Below, one piece after another: positions 61,346-64,000 of a stretch of 64,000 bases of DNA (its first letter is position 1; each line of letters starts with the position of its first letter). The translations under genes were made by a program, and so were the position numbers. Source of the DNA: Argentina anserina (lineage: Eukaryota > Streptophyta > Magnoliopsida > Rosales > Rosaceae); contig NC_065872.1 in assembly GCF_933775445.1 (NCBI RefSeq), positions 6,448,001 through 6,512,000 on the forward strand. The letters run 5' to 3'. The notes under the pieces were generated by a model, which saw nothing but the letters and a program-made list of their open reading frames with translations, did not search any database and had not been told where the DNA came from.

Positions 61346-62980
61346 TAAGGTCTAAAAAATTATTGCCTGAGTTTCTTAAACATAGTAATACAAAATTTCA
61401 AAGTTCATAGTTTTACTGTGGTTGAAAATGGTAAATGGAGTATAAAGCCAAGGCAAAGAAGTGAAAGTACACAGCAACCTGATGTATACAACTCGCTGTC
61501 TACAGAAATACTATATGGCCTAGTCAACAACAGTATTGCTGACATGTCACTTCTGTGTACAATCATCACTGTCTTCCCAGCATGCGGGGACCACTCACCG
61601 GCGTTGTAAGCCTCTATGACGTGCGAGTCTTAGAACGATCGGAGCTGTACTAAATTCACCGGCCAAATCGTCAAACTTATCAGAATGGAACGCAAAGAAC
61701 GACGAGTCAGACTACGCTGTGGGTTGTACGTGGAGGCAGGTGGGAGCCTGGCGCAAAAAACACAGACCATTCGTACACTTCTTCCGACCTCGACCTCTAG
61801 CTTACTGCCAAAAGCTAAATCTAAGAGGGCCTCCCTAGTCAGGGTGGTGACTATTACTATGGAAGCTATTCTATTACCGTTGTGAAAAGGTGGGAACTTT
61901 TAACCATTGCTTTAGATGTTTTTGTTTCAATTCTAATCAAGTAACCATCATAGACAACACATAACCTTAATCATGATCAGCTCAAGTAATTTAACATCAT
62001 GCCATCATGGTAAACAAAGTTGAGTTCTTTAACAATATTGATAACTATACGACGTCGGAGGTTTTGCGCTCTCAATTTCGACAAGCTGAACATTTCAAAT
62101 GGTTTACGCCGATGGAATTATGGAAAGGACAACCTTGAAGAAATTTGTTTGAAAATTATTCAAAAGAAACATATCAATTTCATCGAAGCACTACAAGATC
62201 TAAATACGATTTTGAAAAATCAAGGGGGAAGATTATATCCGCAATTAAGTTTTGTTTAGAAGAAAAGGAGAATATTAAAATGTATGCATGCGTGTAAATT
62301 GGTTTAACACCGTAATATGCTTTAGTTGCTTGTGAGGCACTTCTACCTCAATACTTTGGTTATGTACAAACTTACCAAAATAATTATGTAACCCACTATA
62401 ATCAATACCAGCCAGTCTGATTGGCAATGTAAAGATCTTGGGCAAGTTGTTCAACTATTGGATTAGTTAGGGAAATCATTACATAAAAGCTCAAATTATT
62501 AATAGGATTATGTGATTGTCTCGATTATAGAAAGTGTATATTTTTGGAAAAATTATAAAAAAGTATCATCTCCTAATTTATATTAAAAAAAAATCACTAC
62601 TTATGAATTAATTATAAAAAAATTATCACATTTAAGTGGAAATTATAAAAAGATCAATAAAATTATAAAAAAGTAACTTTAAAAATGTTTATGGACTATT
62701 TTGCCATTTCTTATTATTTTTCTTCTTTTTTTCTTTCTTTTTCTAATTTCAGCAATAACTTTCTTTTCCGGCGATAAATTGTGACGAAATTGGTACCGTT
62801 AGAAAGATCTCGCTCCCCTCTTTCATTTGTTATACTACCAACTCCGAATCGACCAACCTTACAAGGCGCAACAACCATCACAAAGGGTTGCCATCATCAA
62901 TGGCGGTGCTTCAAGCAATTCCGGCGAAACCGAAACTCAAGGTTCCCTAATTCTTGATATTCTCCATTCTGAGCATACTT
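61346..62980. other. Gene-free DNA
   Basis: Short frames at 61418-61609, 61685-61885 and 62020-62259 show no recognised domain. AT-rich ATTATAAAAAA-type local repeats lie at 62540-62680. Confidence 0.45.
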
Positions 62981-63530
62981 ATACCAATCTCATTTGAATT
63001 TTAACAAAATTTCACATATTTCCGCATTTCCTCTCGTCATGTCACAACTCCTGTCACATACGCTGTCACAGCTCGTGTCACAACCGCTATCACACTATCT
63101 ATTTACACCCAGTGTCACAACCTCTGTCACACTACTTGTCACAACCACTATCACACTACTTATTATACTAACTGTCACACCTCCTATCACACCCACTGTC
63201 ACAGAAGCTGTCACACTATCTATTTACACTAATGGTCACACCCACTGTCATACCAATCTCATTTGAATTTTAACAAAATTTCACATATTTCCACATTTCC
63301 TCTCGGTATGTCACAACTCTTGTCACAGACACTGTCACACATCCTGTCACAACCGCTATCACACTATCTATTTACACCCACTGTCACAACCTCTGTCACA
63401 ACCTCTGTCACAACCACTATCACACTACTTATTACACTAACTGTCACACCTCATGTCACATCTTCTATCACACCCACTGTCACATAAGTTGTCACATACG
63501 CTGTCACACTATCTATTTACACCCAATGTC
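62981..63530. repeat. 269-bp higher-order direct duplication
   Basis: ATACCAATCTCATTTGAATT and the following sequence occur at 62981 and again at 63250. Similarity extends through the first minisatellite units to CTATTTACACCCA. Confidence 0.85.
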
Positions 63531-63812
63531 ACAACTTCTATCACACTACCTGTCATAATCACTATCACACCCCCTGTCATAACTCATGTCACACTACATA
63601 TCACAACTATCACAACCTTTGTCACAACCAATATCACATTACATATCACAACTCACAACTCCTGTCACAACCCCTATCACAAACCATATCACACTATATA
63701 CATGTTACAACCATTGTCACACTACCTATCACAACCACAGTCACAGTCACACTCACTGTCACATTACTTATCACACATGTTGTTACACTACTTATCACAC
63801 TTGTTGTGAGAT
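63040..63812. repeat. 12-bp minisatellite (TGTCACAACCNC-type)
   Basis: Dozens of imperfect 12-base units of the form ACA-AC-C-CTRTC run almost without a break. Because the unit is a multiple of three, all plus frames stay open for long stretches (Val/Thr- or Ser/His-rich), which should not be read as genes. Confidence 0.9.
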
Positions 63813-64000
63813 TGTTTTATGTGACTATGTTGTGACAATATGAAGAAGAAGAAGAAGAATGACTAGAAATAACGAATCTTAATTTGTATACTGTTATGTG
63901 ATCTTAAACTTTTCAAATCAACTCATATGATCTAAAATTTGACATTATCATGGTGTCACACCTGCGTCACACAATATATCACACTAGTTTTCTGTCGGTC

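Noticed and set aside
63040..63812. CRISPR-like array or Val/Thr-rich protein
   Set aside because: Units are contiguous 12-mers without spacers in plant DNA; open frames follow from the unit length.

Overview
The window is nuclear DNA from a flowering plant, most likely a eudicot. Genes carry short exons with GT-AG introns, intergenic DNA is AT-rich, and the transposon families (hAT, MULE, Helitron, PIF/Harbinger, Ty1-copia, Ty3-gypsy) are typical of plants. I cannot fix the genus; Rosaceae is only a guess. There are no bacterial-style operons and no CRISPR array.

Gene-rich left end (1-11.5 kb): VPS39/VAM6 of the vacuolar HOPS complex (minus strand, 12 coding exons, 1009 aa); a minus-strand tRNA read as Ile(UAU); a MIP18/AE7-like Fe-S assembly protein (plus strand, 5 exons, 155 aa) whose first intron looks U12-type with unusual AT-AA ends; and a SEC14-like CRAL-TRIO phosphatidylinositol-transfer protein (minus strand, 5 coding exons, 305 aa). 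All three coding models keep phase throughout. The last part of the final VPS39 exon has a diverged second copy just beyond the stop, at the window edge.

Repeat-rich middle (11.5-55 kb): two hAT MITEs with 8-bp target duplications; a decayed Helitron (Rep and Pif1-like helicase remnants, minus strand, 3' end at 18174) with an antisense LRR-gene fragment nearby; a fold-back MITE in a TA microsatellite; a dead full-length copia element (29116-35502, TSD TATTT); a 1.08-kb fold-back element; an internally deleted gypsy-like element (TSD GATTC); a broken hAT transposase gene interrupted by a MULE (TSD TTTATAAAA) that itself holds a solo copia LTR; and a 90-bp tandem array interrupted by a hAT-like MITE. 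Either side of the copia element lie two paralogous, apparently non-coding minus-strand modules. They share promoter sequence, a TATA box, a first exon with splice donor, a small stem-loop and a tRNA-like element downstream. This is the best candidate here for something undescribed.

Right end (55-64 kb): a tandem pair of small two-exon genes for LEA-like hydrophilic proteins with likely mitochondrial presequences; a possible hAT MITE; a fold-back MITE; a PIF/Harbinger-type element carrying only a Myb/SANT-like ORF1; and a 12-bp minisatellite with a 269-bp higher-order duplication.

Most short open frames elsewhere are antisense or repeat-derived and were not called.
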